In this document: in pieces, positions 36,159-45,663 of the stretch
Layout: the number at the start of each line of letters is the position of its first letter
Position numbering within the stretch: position 1 is the first letter of the stretch
NCBI RefSeq assembly: GCF_001238275.1
Contig: NZ_LGTB01000033.1
Coordinates: 54,884 to 118,883, forward strand
DNA length: 64,000 nt
DNA from: Bradyrhizobium viridifuturi
GTDB lineage: Bacteria; Pseudomonadota; Alphaproteobacteria; Rhizobiales; Xanthobacteraceae
Direction: 5' to 3'
Program-made: the position numbers and the translations under genes
Notes under the pieces: generated by a model
The model's input: only the letters and a program-made list of their open reading frames with translations
What the model was told of the DNA's origin: nothing
Database searches by the model: none

Positions 36159-37511
36159 ATGGCCAACGCCTTTTTCTCCGACTTGCTCTCGACGATTTCC
36201 GAACGCGGCCGCGTCCTGCTCGGCCGCGCCAGCCCGGCCAACGACAGGCAGGATGCCTCCGAGCTTCTGGAATTGTGCGAGGCGCTGCTGTCCGGCCGCG
36301 GCGAAGCCTCCGGCACCGCGATGGCGCGCGAAGTGCTCGACCGCTACCACCACCTCGACGCCGCCGGCCGCTTGTCGTTCTTCCAGACGCTGGCCCGCGA
36401 TTTCGGCCCCGACCACGCCAGGCTGGCGCAGGCGATCGAGAGCTGGCGCACCAAAGCCAATGGCGAGGACGCCAGCGACCTGCATTTCGCCTCCGAGCCG
36501 CGCCGCCAGGAATTGATCCGCCGGCTCAATCGCGCGCCCGGCGGCACCGGCGAGCTGGTGTCGATCCGCTCCGATCTGCTTTCATTGATGAAGGGCAACA
36601 AGGACCTTGCCGCGCTCGATCGCGACGTGGTGCATCTGCTCTCGTCCTGGTTCAACAGGGGATTCCTCGTGCTGCGCAGGATAGACTGGTCGTCGCCGGC
36701 CAATATTCTGGAGAAGATCATCCGCTATGAGGCGGTGCATGAGATCCGCGATTGGGACGATTTGCGCCGCCGCATCGATCCGGTCGACCGCCGCTGCTAC
36801 GCATTCTTCCACCCGGCACTTGCCGACGAGCCGCTGATCTTCGTCGAGGTCGCACTCACCGAAGCCATCCCGGGCGCGATCGCGCCGCTGCTGGCGGAAG
36901 AGCGCGAGCCGGTGCCGGTCGAGAAGGCCCGCACCGCGGTGTTCTATTCGATCTCCAACACCCAGCGCGGCCTCGGCGGCATCTCGTTCGGCAGCTTCCT
37001 GATCAAGCAGGTGGTCGAGGAGCTGCGCCGCGAACTGCCCAAGCTCGACACCTTCGTGACGCTGTCGCCGGTGCCGGGCTTCATGCAGTGGGTCAAGCAG
37101 GCCGACGACGTGCCGCTGTCAGATGAGGACCGCCAGCTGCTGGAAAATCTCGGCAAGCCCGACTGGCCCGAGAACGCCGAGCTCGCCACGCAATTGCGCG
37201 CCGTGCTCGAGCCGCTCGCCGCCTACTACTTCCTGAAGGCGCGCACGCCGAAGGGACGGCTGATCGATTCGGTCGCGCGCTTCCATCTCGGCAACGGCGC
37301 GCGGCTGGAGCGGATCAACTGGCTCGGCGACCTCTCGCCCAAGGGCCTGCGCGAATCCGCCGGTGTCATGGTCAACTACCTCTACCGGCTCGACGACATC
37401 GAGAAGAACCACGAGGCCTACGCCAACAATGGCGAGGTGATTGCCTCGAGCGCGGTGAAGAAGCTGCTGAAGGGCGAAGGCCGCCGGCTGCTGGATATGC
37501 GGCTAGGGTAG
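36159..37511 (+). CDS. malonyl-CoA decarboxylase
   Basis: 450 residues, recognised over full length. It decarboxylates malonyl-CoA to acetyl-CoA (cytosolic), as MatA does in rhizobia. The helical N-terminal domain includes FFQTLARDFGPDHARLAQAI and the catalytic GNAT-like C-terminal domain includes VFYSISNTQRGLGGISFGSF (Ser/His region) and FVTLSPVPGFMQWV, with RFHLGNGARLERINW near the end. No MatB or MatC gene is present beside it, so here it may dispose of malonyl-CoA made elsewhere. ATG at 36159 is preferred over 36132, which would add nine residues. Confidence 0.92.
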   Translation: MANAFFSDLLSTISERGRVLLGRASPANDRQDASELLELCEALLSGRGEASGTAMAREVLDRYHHLDAAGRLSFFQTLARDFGPDHARLAQAIESWRTKANGEDASDLHFASEPRRQELIRRLNRAPGGTGELVSIRSDLLSLMKGNKDLAALDRDVVHLLSSWFNRGFLVLRRIDWSSPANILEKIIRYEAVHEIRDWDDLRRRIDPVDRRCYAFFHPALADEPLIFVEVALTEAIPGAIAPLLAEEREPVPVEKARTAVFYSISNTQRGLGGISFGSFLIKQVVEELRRELPKLDTFVTLSPVPGFMQWVKQADDVPLSDEDRQLLENLGKPDWPENAELATQLRAVLEPLAAYYFLKARTPKGRLIDSVARFHLGNGARLERINWLGDLSPKGLRESAGVMVNYLYRLDDIEKNHEAYANNGEVIASSAVKKLLKGEGRRLLDMRLG

Positions 37512-37530
37512 ACCGCCGCTCAGCTCCCTC

Positions 37531-37618
37531 CCCGTCATTGCGAGGAGCGCAAGCGACGAAGCAATTCATCGCGCCACTGCGGGACAATGGATTGCTTCGC
37601 TTCGCTCGCAATGACGGC
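37531..37618. repeat. intergenic palindromic repeat, CGTCATTGCGAG family
   Basis: CCCGTCATTGCGAGGAGCGC at the left and GCTTCGCTCGCAATGACGGC at the right, with ATTCATCGCGCC/ATGGATTGC inside. Lies between convergent genes. Confidence 0.7.
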
Positions 37619-37651
37619 TAATCATCGCTCCGGCCTCGACACGCTCGACGC

Positions 37652-40024
37652 CTAAAACCTCGCCCGCACCGTCAACCGCACCGTGCGGCCCTGTCCCGGC
37701 GAGATGTTGTTGTTGCCGTCGGCGGAGGCCCAATAGCCCTTGTCGAAGATGTTCTCGACGTTGAGCTGGGCGCTCCAGGTCTCATCGATCCTGGCATAGA
37801 CCGCCGCATCGAAGCGGACGAAGCTTGGCAGCCGCACGGTGTCGTCGGACGAGGCGAAGGAATCGCCGAAATAGATCACGCCGAGCGCAGCCGACCACAT
37901 CGGCGTGAACTGATACTTGCTCCACCAGGAAAACTGGTTGTACGGCACGAGCTGGACGCGGTTGCCGGGCACGACGGTTGCCGAGGTCGCGCCGGTGATC
38001 TTCGCGTCGGTATAGGCATAGGCCAGCGACGACTGCCACTGCTCGGTGAAATGGCCGGTCAGGCTCGCCTCGACGCCGCGCGTGAGCGTGCTGCCGGAGG
38101 GAAAGAAGAAGCCGGGATTGTTGCCGTCGGGGATCGGCTGGTTGGTACGGTTCAGATTGTAGACCGCGGTCGAGAACAGCAGCTTCGGATTGATGTTCCA
38201 CTTCATGCCGAGCTCGACATTCTCGAAGCGCTGCGGCTGCAGGATCAGCGTGCCGTCGGTCAGCGAGCTGAACTGGTCGCCGGACGCCGGCAGATAGGAG
38301 ATGCTGTAGGCGGTATAGACCGACATCTGCTCGATCGGCTTGATGATCAGGGCGCCCTGCGGCGACACCAGATTGTCGACGCGGCCGCGATTGGTGTTGG
38401 TGTTCATGTCGGTCGCCGACATGTCGAAGCGATCGAAACGCGCGCCGGCGATGATCTGCACGGCGCGGGAGATCTCGATGGTGTCCCTGACATAGCCGGA
38501 CTGGATGTTCAGCGCATAACGGCTGTTCGAGTCGGGCGTGGTGACGCCGTCGGTATTGGTGCCGGTGAAGTGGTGGATGAACGTCACCGCGCCGAAATAG
38601 GTCGGGGCGAACGGATTCTGCACGATGGTGTTGGTGCCATCAGGGAATACGCCGGTGTTGCGGATGTCGACGCCGCTCTGGCGGCCGAACTCGGTGCCGA
38701 AACCGACGGTGTGGAACAGCGGGCCGGTCCAGGTCTTGTAGGCGAAATCGGTCTGGTTGAAGACGTTGTCGCGGTTGGTCGTGTGCTGATAGGCGCCGAG
38801 ATTGACCGCGGTGTCCGCCGGGTTGACCGCGCCGGCGAGCGCGCCGCCGGTCGGATAGACGTTCTGGTAGAATTTCTGGTAGTCGGCCGCGATGGTGCCG
38901 TTGCGCACCGTCAGCCCGTTCTCGAAATCGTGCTCGATGATAGCCATGCCGGTCTGCACCGTCGCCTGCGCGGTGTTCAGGCTCGGGCTGCCGAAGAATG
39001 TCGAGAAGTCGCCGTTCGGCGCAAACGGCGCCGTCGGGTTGAAGCGGGTCGCGCCGCCGGGCACACCTTGCGAGGGATTGCCGCGGTCGGCCGTGCGCGC
39101 GTCGTGGAAATACTCGTAGCTCAGCTTGATCTTGGTATTATCGTCCGGCTTCAGCGTCACCGTCGGGTTGATGCCGTAGCGCTCGAGATGGTTGAAGTCG
39201 CGGAACGCGTCGGCGCCCTCGTAGAACACGTTGAGCCTCGCCGCGACGTTCTCGTTGATCGCCTGTCCGGCATCGAGGGTGACACGGCGATCGCCCCACG
39301 AGCCGGTCTGCGCCGTCGCCTCGTAGACGCGGTTGCCGTCGGCCTCCTTGAGCGTGCGGTTGAGCAGGCCGCCGCCGGCGCCGCGGCCGAAGGTCAGCGC
39401 GCTCGGCCCCTTCAGCACCTCGATGCTTTGGGCGTTGTACATGTCGCGGAAGTACTGCACGTCGTCGCGGAAGCCGTTGACGAAGAAGTTGGCGCTGGAA
39501 TCGACGCCGCGGATCACGAGCTCATCGCGATTGCCTTCGCCCTGATGCACCGCGACGCCGGGAACGTAGCGGGTGACGTCGGTGACGCCCTGGTAGTTCT
39601 GGTCGCGGATCTGCTCCCGCGTCACGACGCTCAGCGACTGCGGAATGTTGACGATCGCGGTGTTGGTTCGGGTCGCAACCTGTGTGCTGTTGGCGAAATA
39701 GCCCGACGTGCCGGTGCGGGCATCCTGCGACTCCGTGAAAGGCTTCGGCGCGGCCGCAGGCTCGATCCGCCGTGCCGTCCGGGTGCGGCGGCCGCGGGCA
39801 GCGGCGGTGTTGCGTGACGTAGACGGCAAAGTGCGGCGACGTTGCGCGGCAGGCGCGGTGACGGTCACCGGCGGCAACGACGAGGCGCCGCCTTGCGAGG
39901 GGGTCGACTGCGCCCGCGCAGGTGACGTTGCGAGCGGAAAGCTCAGCGCGAGATAGCTTGCCGTGAGCAGCGCCAGCTTCGCAAGCAAAGCGACGCGACG
40001 ATTTTCTTGTAGTCTTGATGTCAT
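37652..40024 (-). CDS. TonB-dependent siderophore receptor
   Basis: 790 residues. Signal peptide (about 1-37, ending SPARAQ), a Pro/Thr/Arg-rich segment, then the plug domain with IVNIPQSLSVVTREQIRDQN, PGVAVHQGEGNRDELVIRGVD and the KGPSALTFGRGAGGGLLNRT signature, and a long beta-barrel ending in Phe (LTVRARF), as outer-membrane proteins do. The plug features fit the Fiu/catecholate siderophore group. It takes up a ferric siderophore across the outer membrane with energy from TonB. No Fur or Irr box is obvious upstream, and no transporter genes are next to it. Confidence 0.9.
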   Translation of the reverse strand: MTSRLQENRRVALLAKLALLTASYLALSFPLATSPARAQSTPSQGGASSLPPVTVTAPAAQRRRTLPSTSRNTAAARGRRTRTARRIEPAAAPKPFTESQDARTGTSGYFANSTQVATRTNTAIVNIPQSLSVVTREQIRDQNYQGVTDVTRYVPGVAVHQGEGNRDELVIRGVDSSANFFVNGFRDDVQYFRDMYNAQSIEVLKGPSALTFGRGAGGGLLNRTLKEADGNRVYEATAQTGSWGDRRVTLDAGQAINENVAARLNVFYEGADAFRDFNHLERYGINPTVTLKPDDNTKIKLSYEYFHDARTADRGNPSQGVPGGATRFNPTAPFAPNGDFSTFFGSPSLNTAQATVQTGMAIIEHDFENGLTVRNGTIAADYQKFYQNVYPTGGALAGAVNPADTAVNLGAYQHTTNRDNVFNQTDFAYKTWTGPLFHTVGFGTEFGRQSGVDIRNTGVFPDGTNTIVQNPFAPTYFGAVTFIHHFTGTNTDGVTTPDSNSRYALNIQSGYVRDTIEISRAVQIIAGARFDRFDMSATDMNTNTNRGRVDNLVSPQGALIIKPIEQMSVYTAYSISYLPASGDQFSSLTDGTLILQPQRFENVELGMKWNINPKLLFSTAVYNLNRTNQPIPDGNNPGFFFPSGSTLTRGVEASLTGHFTEQWQSSLAYAYTDAKITGATSATVVPGNRVQLVPYNQFSWWSKYQFTPMWSAALGVIYFGDSFASSDDTVRLPSFVRFDAAVYARIDETWSAQLNVENIFDKGYWASADGNNNISPGQGRTVRLTVRARF

Positions 40025-40330
40025 GACGTCGTCCCCAAGCAACTCGCGCCTTGCGGGAAGGCGATGCGCCGTCCTCTAGAGACGTGAGGCGTTGTGCGTC
40101 CAGACGATGAGCCCGGGAAAATTTTTGCGTGATGTCGGAATAAAGTCGTGACGAAAGCGCGCAGGTGCCGCGCACGGCGAGCGCAGGGCTGGAAAAGTCA
40201 AGGATGCAAATGGTTTCCGTCGGCTTCCGGATTTGCGCCGGGAAACGAAGAGCGGCGCTTGCGCGCCGCCCTTCTTGTAGTAATTCCAGATTGTATCGGT
40301 TCTAAGCGGCTTCTTGATGGGCCGTCGTCG
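40025..40330. other. gap between the TonB receptor and membrane protein genes
   Basis: 306 bases. The part next to 40024 must hold the receptor promoter, but no convincing iron box is seen. A GCGGCGC-TTGC-GCGCCGC hairpin at 40252-40269 lies about 60 bases past the stop of the membrane protein gene and may serve as its terminator, though the T-run is weak. Confidence 0.5.
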
Positions 40331-41392
40331 TCACGCGATTGCCGAGCGCGGCCGCAGTCCCGCCGGCAGATGCGTGTCGATCCAGGCTGTGATCGCGCGC
40401 TCGTTGCGATGGTAGAGCAGGCCCGCGGCGATCACGGCAATGCCGATCAGCGACAGCGAGAAGGGAAACCACAGCGAGTCCTTGAACACGACGTCGGCAA
40501 GATGTCCGAGATAGAGGCAGATGCCGAACGCGCCGAACACCGCATAGGCGCGCCGCATCAGGATCACGGCGATCACGACGAGGCCGACATTGAGCAGGCA
40601 GTAGATCGCCTTGCCCAGTTCGGTCGAGCTCGAGGACGCAGAGATGCCGCCCCAGAACGCCATCAGGCCGAACAGATGCAGCCAGAACGCGAAGTCACCG
40701 TTGCGGCTGCGATAGTCCACGATCCAGGCCACCGCGAGGACGGCAAGACCGAACCAGACCGACACGCGGCGCTGCGTCTCGAAGTCGGCATGGGCCGTGC
40801 CGCTGAACCATGGCGCCAAGTCCATCGACATGAACCACAGCGCAAACGCGATGATCGCGACGATGAAGGCGAAGCGGAAATAGCGCAGCGCGACGATGCC
40901 GGCGGCGACGGTCGCGAGTTCCATGAAGATCCAGCTGCCCTTCACCCAGACGTAGAAGTCCTGCACGGTTCCGGGCTTGCCGAACTTGCCCCACCAGCCG
41001 AGTTCATCCTGGATGCCATAGACCGCAAGCGGCGCCATCGAGACGGCGATCGCGATCAGCAGGCCGCCGGGAACCCGCAGATTCTTGCCGACCCAGAGGT
41101 GGTGACCGGCCACGGCGAAAGCGGCGGCATAGGCGATTGCGCAGGCCGTGAGCGCTCGTCCCCCCATCTGGGTGAACGCCAGGGTCGAGAACAGGCCCAT
41201 GGCGCCGATCACGATCAGGGCGCCGGCATACCAGAGCACGTGGGCGGCATCGAACCTGGCGGCCGGGCTGGCATCGCCAGTGGCGCCCTGCCCCTCATGG
41301 CTGGACAGGAAGGCGAGCAGCCGGTCCAGATCAGCCGCGCTGATCACCCCGGCATCGGCAGCTTCCCGAAGACTCTTCGCTGAATATGGCAT
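40331..41392 (-). CDS. multi-pass membrane protein (DUF2157-like)
   Basis: 353 residues. A short N-terminal helical segment (SLREAADAGVISAADLDRLLAFL) is followed by about ten hydrophobic membrane helices, for example LWYAGALIVIGAMGLFSTLA and AVIAAGLLYHRNER near the end, and it ends basic (RPRSAIA). The layout (small soluble N-terminal domain then a tight helix bundle) matches DUF2157-type proteins of unknown function. ATG at 41392 is chosen because AGGA lies 8 bases upstream; ATG at 41407 is also possible. A paired operator with a -10 box between the copies lies about 80-115 bases upstream. Confidence 0.65.
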   Translation of the reverse strand: MPYSAKSLREAADAGVISAADLDRLLAFLSSHEGQGATGDASPAARFDAAHVLWYAGALIVIGAMGLFSTLAFTQMGGRALTACAIAYAAAFAVAGHHLWVGKNLRVPGGLLIAIAVSMAPLAVYGIQDELGWWGKFGKPGTVQDFYVWVKGSWIFMELATVAAGIVALRYFRFAFIVAIIAFALWFMSMDLAPWFSGTAHADFETQRRVSVWFGLAVLAVAWIVDYRSRNGDFAFWLHLFGLMAFWGGISASSSSTELGKAIYCLLNVGLVVIAVILMRRAYAVFGAFGICLYLGHLADVVFKDSLWFPFSLSLIGIAVIAAGLLYHRNERAITAWIDTHLPAGLRPRSAIA

Positions 41393-41470
41393 GCGGTTGT
41401 TCCTCATGGCCGGTTCCGACGCCTTCCCGGTTCCGGACGAGGCGCCTCTCCCCCATAAGTATATCGGAAC

Positions 41471-41507
41471 GTGAGCAACGTTCAATCTTATATTGAGCAA
41501 TGCTCAA
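41471..41507 (-). promoter_or_regulatory. tandem palindromic operator over a promoter
   Basis: TTGAGCAATGCTCAA (41493-41507) is a perfect 15-bp palindrome. GTGAGCAACGTTCAA (41471-41485) is a 12/15 copy, 22 bp away, two helical turns. On the minus strand TATAAG (41492-41487) fits a -10 box lying between them. The pair is placed to repress the membrane protein gene. No TetR-type repressor gene is adjacent. Confidence 0.55.
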
Positions 41508-41546
41508 ATTATTTAGCAGCCGGCCCACCGGGCGGATGGGCACCAG

Positions 41547-42715
41547 CTAATCGGCCAGCGCCTTCATTTCCTTGGAGAGATCCGACTTGCCCTCGAACCC
41601 GATGCCGGGGAGGTCCGGCATCACGATGTGGCCGTTCTCGACGCGGACGCCGTCGGGGAAACCGCCATAGGGCTGGAACAGGTCGGGATAGCTTTCATTG
41701 CCGCCGAGCCCGAGGCCGGCCGCGATGTTGAGCGACATCTGGTGGCCGCCATGCGGGATGCAGCGGCTCGGCGACCAGCCGTGGGTCTTCAGCACCTCGA
41801 GCGTGCGCTGATACTCGCACAGCCCATAGGACAGCGCGCAGTCGAATTGCAGCCAGTCGCGGTCCGGCCGCATGCCGCCGTAGCGGATCAGGTTGCGCGC
41901 ATCCTGGTGGCTGAACAGGTTCTCGCCGGTCGCCATCGCCCCGGGATAGAATTCAGCCAAGGCGGCCTGCAGCGCATAGTCGAGCGGGTCGCCGGCCTCC
42001 TCGTACCAGAACAGTGGATACTCCCGCAGCATCTTGCGTAGGCGATCGCGGTTTCCAGGTCGAAGCGGCCGTTGGCGTCGACCGCAAGCTGCGCGCTGCT
42101 GCCGATTTCCTTCAGCACCGCCTCGATGCGCTCGCGGTCCTCAGTGAGCGGCGCGCCGCCGATCTTCATCTTCACGACGTTGTAGCCGCGGTCGAGATAG
42201 CCGCGCATCTCCTTCCGCAGCGCGCCGAGGTCCTTGCCCGGATAATAATAGCCACCTGCGGCGTAGACGAAGACGCGCGGATTGGCGCTCACACCGTGGC
42301 GCTCGGCAAGCAGCCGGAACAGCGGCTTGCCCGCGATCTTCGCCACCGCGTCCCACACCGCCATGTCGATGGTGCCGACCGCGACTGAGCGCTCGCCATG
42401 GCCGCCCGGCTTCTCGTTCGACATCAGCGTCGACCAGACCTTGTCCGGATCGAGATTGTCGCCGGTGGCATCGAGCAGCGATTTCGGGTCGGCTTCCAGG
42501 AGGCGCGGCGCAAAGCGCTCGCGGATCAGACCGCCCTGCCCGTAACGGCCGTTGGAATTGAAGCCGTAGCCGACCACCCGCCGGCCGTCGCGCACCACAT
42601 CGGTGACCACGGCAACCAGGCTCGAGGTCATCTTGGTGAAGTCGATATAGGCGTTGCGGATCGGCGAGGAGATCGGTTTCGTCACCTCGCGGACGTCGAC
42701 GATGCGGACGGACAT
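41547..42715 (-). CDS. tarD: D(-)-tartrate dehydratase (frameshifted near 42036)
   Basis: Enolase-superfamily enzyme that dehydrates D(-)-tartrate to oxaloacetate. With one A restored near 42036 (GCAAAGATG for GCAAGATG) the frame joins to 389 residues, the length of Bradyrhizobium japonicum TarD. The known catalytic and metal residues fall at the same numbers: Lys184 (VVKMKIGG), Asp213 (LAVDANG), Glu239 (FWYEEAGD), Glu265 (ATGENLF), and a late His in CIPHGGHQM. Start MSVRIVDVRE at 42715. The break is most easily read as a lost homopolymer base. It follows the DUF3297 gene across a 111-base gap with a palindromic repeat. Confidence 0.9.
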
Positions 42716-42740
42716 GGTTGAGCTTTCGGAGTTGTCGGGG

Positions 42741-42823
42741 CACGTCATTCCGGAGCGATACGAAGCATCGAACCCGGAATCTCGAGATTCCGGGTTCACG
42801 TCTCGCGTGCCCCGGAATGACGG
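42741..42823. repeat. intergenic palindromic repeat with 28-bp perfect dyad
   Basis: CACGTCATTCCGG at one end and CCCCGGAATGACGG at the other; the centre at 42770-42797 is a perfect 28-bp palindrome built on GAACCCGGAATCTC and its mirror, with CTCGAG in the middle. Confidence 0.7.
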
Positions 42824-42826
42824 TGG

Positions 42827-43084
42827 TTACTTCTTATCCCGGAAATACGGCTCGACCGGCCCGTGCACCTTGATGGTCAGCGGATTGCCGTAACGGTCCT
42901 TGGCATTGCCGGCGGTGACGCGCACCCAGCCCTCGCTGATGCAGTACTCCTCGACATTGGTCTTCTCGGCGCCCTTGAAGCGGATGCCGACGTCGCGCGC
43001 CAGAATCTCCGCATTGTAGTACGGGCTGTTCGGATCGACCGAGAGGCGGTCGGGGAATTGGTCGTTGGTGGTGTCGTCGCTCAT
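42827..43084 (-). CDS. DUF3297 family protein
   Basis: 85 residues: NDQFPDRLSVDPNSPYYNAE, DVGIRFKGAEKTNVEEYCIS and GWVRVTAGNAKDRYGNPLTIK. This is the compact DUF3297 pattern of unknown function, common in proteobacteria and soluble. Its ATG overlaps the glutathione peroxidase stop as ATGA, so the two are translated together. Confidence 0.82.
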   Translation of the reverse strand: MSDDTTNDQFPDRLSVDPNSPYYNAEILARDVGIRFKGAEKTNVEEYCISEGWVRVTAGNAKDRYGNPLTIKVHGPVEPYFRDKK

Positions 43085-43557
43085 AGCAGCGCCTCGATTT
43101 CCTTCTTCAATCCTTCGGGCCGGGCGGTCGGCGCATGCCGCGCCACGACCTTGCCGGCGCGATCGACCAGAAACTTGGTGAAGTTCCATTTAATCGCCGG
43201 TCCGAGCAGGCCCGACTTCTCACGTTTCAGGTGTTCGTACAATGGATGCGCACCTGAGCCATTGACGTCGATCTTGGCGAACATCGGAAACGTCACGGCA
43301 TAGTTAGTCTCGCAGAACGCCGCGATCTGTTTGGCATCGCCCGGCTCCTGCGCACCGAACTGGTTGCAGGGAAAGCCGAGCACGGCAAAGCCGCGCGGCG
43401 ACAATCCGGCGTGCAGCTCCTGCAGGCCCTTGTATTGCGGCGTGAACCCGCAGGCGCTCGCGGTGTTCACGATCAGCAGCACCTGCCCCTCGAAATCCCG
43501 CAGCGGCATGTCCTCGCCGGCGAGCGATTTGGCGGTGAAATCGTAGACCGTCGGCAT
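43081..43557 (-). CDS. glutathione peroxidase
   Basis: 158 residues. Thioredoxin-fold peroxidase of the GPx family: TASACGFTPQYKGLQEL holds the peroxidatic Cys (cysteine, not selenocysteine), FPCNQFGAQEPG the second conserved stretch, and IKWNFTKFLVDRAG the active-site Trp and Asn. It reduces peroxides, with glutathione or thioredoxin as donor. The start is two bases past the amidase stop and its end overlaps the DUF3297 start, so amidase, peroxidase and DUF3297 form one transcript. Confidence 0.93.
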   Translation of the reverse strand: MPTVYDFTAKSLAGEDMPLRDFEGQVLLIVNTASACGFTPQYKGLQELHAGLSPRGFAVLGFPCNQFGAQEPGDAKQIAAFCETNYAVTFPMFAKIDVNGSGAHPLYEHLKREKSGLLGPAIKWNFTKFLVDRAGKVVARHAPTARPEGLKKEIEALL

Positions 43558-43559
43558 CT

Positions 43560-44950
43560 TCAGCTCACCGGATCGATCGCAGCCGACGGCGTGCCGCCGG
43601 CCTCGACCGCCTCGCCTGCGGCGAGGCAGAGATCCTCGCGGTAGCGGGCCGCCACGAGCTGCACGCCAACCGGAATCCGTCCCACGAGGCCGGTGGAGAC
43701 GACGAGCCCCGGCAGACCCATGAATGGGATCGCGATCTGCGGCAGCTGCGCGTGCCAGACCCGTGCGAACGACGCCTCGTCCTTGCGGTCGAGATGATCG
43801 GGGAACGGCAGCTCACCGGACACCGGCATCAGCAGCACGGGATATTTGTCGAGGAAGGCGAACCATTCGCGCGTCAAGGTCGCGCGGCGGGTCAGCGCCT
43901 GCGACAGGTCGAACGGATGCACCCTGGCGCGGACGCCGCGCAGGCAGGCCAGCGCGCCGGGATCGCCCTCGCGCTCGGCAAACGCAAGCTGCGCCTCGTA
44001 GCCGTCGCCGAGCCAGAGCCGGGTCTGGATCTCGGCCGCCTCACGCAGGGATGGCGTGTTGGCAACTTCCTCGACGATCCAGCCGGCGGCTTGCAGACGC
44101 TTGCCGGCGTCGGCAACCGCAGCGACCACTTCCGGTACCGGGTTGAGACCATCGGGATTGAGGCACATCGCAACGCGCTTCTCGCGCGGCGGTCCCTCGA
44201 GCGGCACCGGTGCGTACCAGGGATCGCGATAGTCAGGTGCCGACATCGCCGCGAGCGAGATCCGCAGATCGTTGACCGTACGTGCCAACGGGCCCGAGAC
44301 CGCGCTGATCTGCGGGCCGATCGGACGCTCCGGCAATGCCGCGTTGAAGGCCGGGATGCGGCCCATGCTCGGCCGCAGTCCGTGCACGCCGCAGGCATAG
44401 GCCGGATAGCGGATCGAGCCGGCGATATCGGTGCCGTGGGCGATGTGGCCGATGCCGGCCGCGACCGCGGAGCCCGCGCCGCCCGACGAGCCGCCCGGGG
44501 TGATGCCGGGATCGCGCGGGTTCTTGGTGTCGCCGTGAATGAGGTTGGTGGTGAACCAGCGATAGGACACCGCCGGGCAATTGGTGCGGCCGAGCAGCAC
44601 CGCGCCGGCCTTGCGCAGATTGGCGACCACCGGGTTGTCCACCTTAGCGATCAGGTCGCGCTGCGCCTTCAGGCCGTTGGTGGTGGCGTAGCTTCCTGGT
44701 CGACATTGACCTTGATCGTGATCGGCACGCCGGCAAGCGGCCCCACCGCCTCACCGCGCGCAATTGCCGCATCGACCTTCGCGGCCTGCGCGAGCACGTC
44801 GTCCGGCCGGTGATCGACCACCGCGTTGATCTTCGGGTTGACCGCATCGAGCCGAGCGAGCCCGGCCTCGGCCGCCTCCTTCGCCGATACCTTCTTCGAT
44901 TTGATGAGGCCGGCGAGCTCGGTTGCCGACAGACGCCAAAGATCCTGCAT
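43560..44950 (-). CDS. amidase signature family protein (frameshifted near 44692)
   Basis: Two frames form one amidase: MQDLWRLSATELAGLIKSKK...GPLAGVPITIKVNVDQE, then one lost G (GAAGGCTAC for GAAGCTAC) and on through NPVVANLRKAGAVLLGRTNC. The restored length is 463 residues. The Ser-cisSer-Lys triad is visible: Lys in TIKVNVD, cis-Ser in ITPGGSSGGAGSAVA and the nucleophile Ser in GTDIAGSIRYPA. The amidase signature family cleaves carboxamides and includes GatA; the substrate here cannot be stated. First gene of a probable amidase-peroxidase-DUF3297 operon. Confidence 0.85.
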
Positions 44951-45022
44951 GAGATACTCCGTGTGACGGAGGCTTTTTAGCGCTGCATGCGAGGCAAGGC
45001 CAGCGGCCTGCCGCGTAGCCGG

Positions 45023-45589
45023 TCAGCGGAAATGCGCGATGTAATAGGCAAGGTCGCCGATCTGCTCCTTGGTCACCGTCTGCATCACGTCCGCCATGGT
45101 GGCGTCGTAGCCGTGCCGGCTGTTGTCCTTGTATTCGGCCAATGTCTTGGCGAGGTAATCCTCGCGCTGGTTGGCGATGCGAGGGACGTTGTCCTTGCCG
45201 GAGAAATCAGTGTTGTGGCAGCTGTTGCAGCGGTTCTGCTGCGCCAGCGCCTGGCCGCGCGCCATCCGCGCCGGATCGCCGGCATCCGCGGGCGGCGCCG
45301 GCTTCGGCAGGGTGGCGATGAAATCCGAGAAGGCGCGCAAATCGTCGTCGGTCATCGGCTTCGCCATCTCGTTCATCGGGTCGAATACCCTGAGCTTCTC
45401 GCGGAACATGAACAGCTGGATCAGCGCATAGGGCGCCTGCTGGCCGCCGAGCGATGGCGTGTTCTCGGTTTCCGACGTGCCGTGTTCGCCGTGGCAGGCA
45501 AAGCACGCCGCAGCGCGCTCCTGGATGGTCTCGGCGTTTGCGGAGAAGCTGAGAGCGGCCAGCGCCGCGGCGATTGCGAACTTGCGCAT
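45023..45589 (-). CDS. dihaem cytochrome c (c4-like)
   Basis: 188 residues. Signal peptide (MRKFAIAAALAALSFSANA), then two class I haem sites: CFACH (29-33) and CNSCH (121-125), with later Met residues available as axial ligands. The two-domain layout matches cytochrome c4. A periplasmic electron carrier; the neighbouring PQQ-dependent dehydrogenase makes it a plausible electron acceptor. A strong terminator separates the two genes, so it may have its own promoter. Confidence 0.88.
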   Translation of the reverse strand: MRKFAIAAALAALSFSANAETIQERAAACFACHGEHGTSETENTPSLGGQQAPYALIQLFMFREKLRVFDPMNEMAKPMTDDDLRAFSDFIATLPKPAPPADAGDPARMARGQALAQQNRCNSCHNTDFSGKDNVPRIANQREDYLAKTLAEYKDNSRHGYDATMADVMQTVTKEQIGDLAYYIAHFR

Positions 45590-45611
45590 CGGTCCATCCT
45601 TGCATGCAGTT

Positions 45612-45649
45612 CAAAAAGAAAATCGGGGGCAGCACGCGCTGCCCCCGAT
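45612..45649 (-). terminator. rho-independent terminator of the PQQ-dehydrogenase gene
   Basis: Perfect 12-bp stem ATCGGGGGCAGC/GCTGCCCCCGAT (45622-45633 with 45638-45649), loop ACGC, followed on the minus strand by TTTTCTTTTT. It lies 15 bases past the stop and before the cytochrome start. Confidence 0.9.
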
Positions 45650-45663
45650 CCCTGGGTTTCGGC

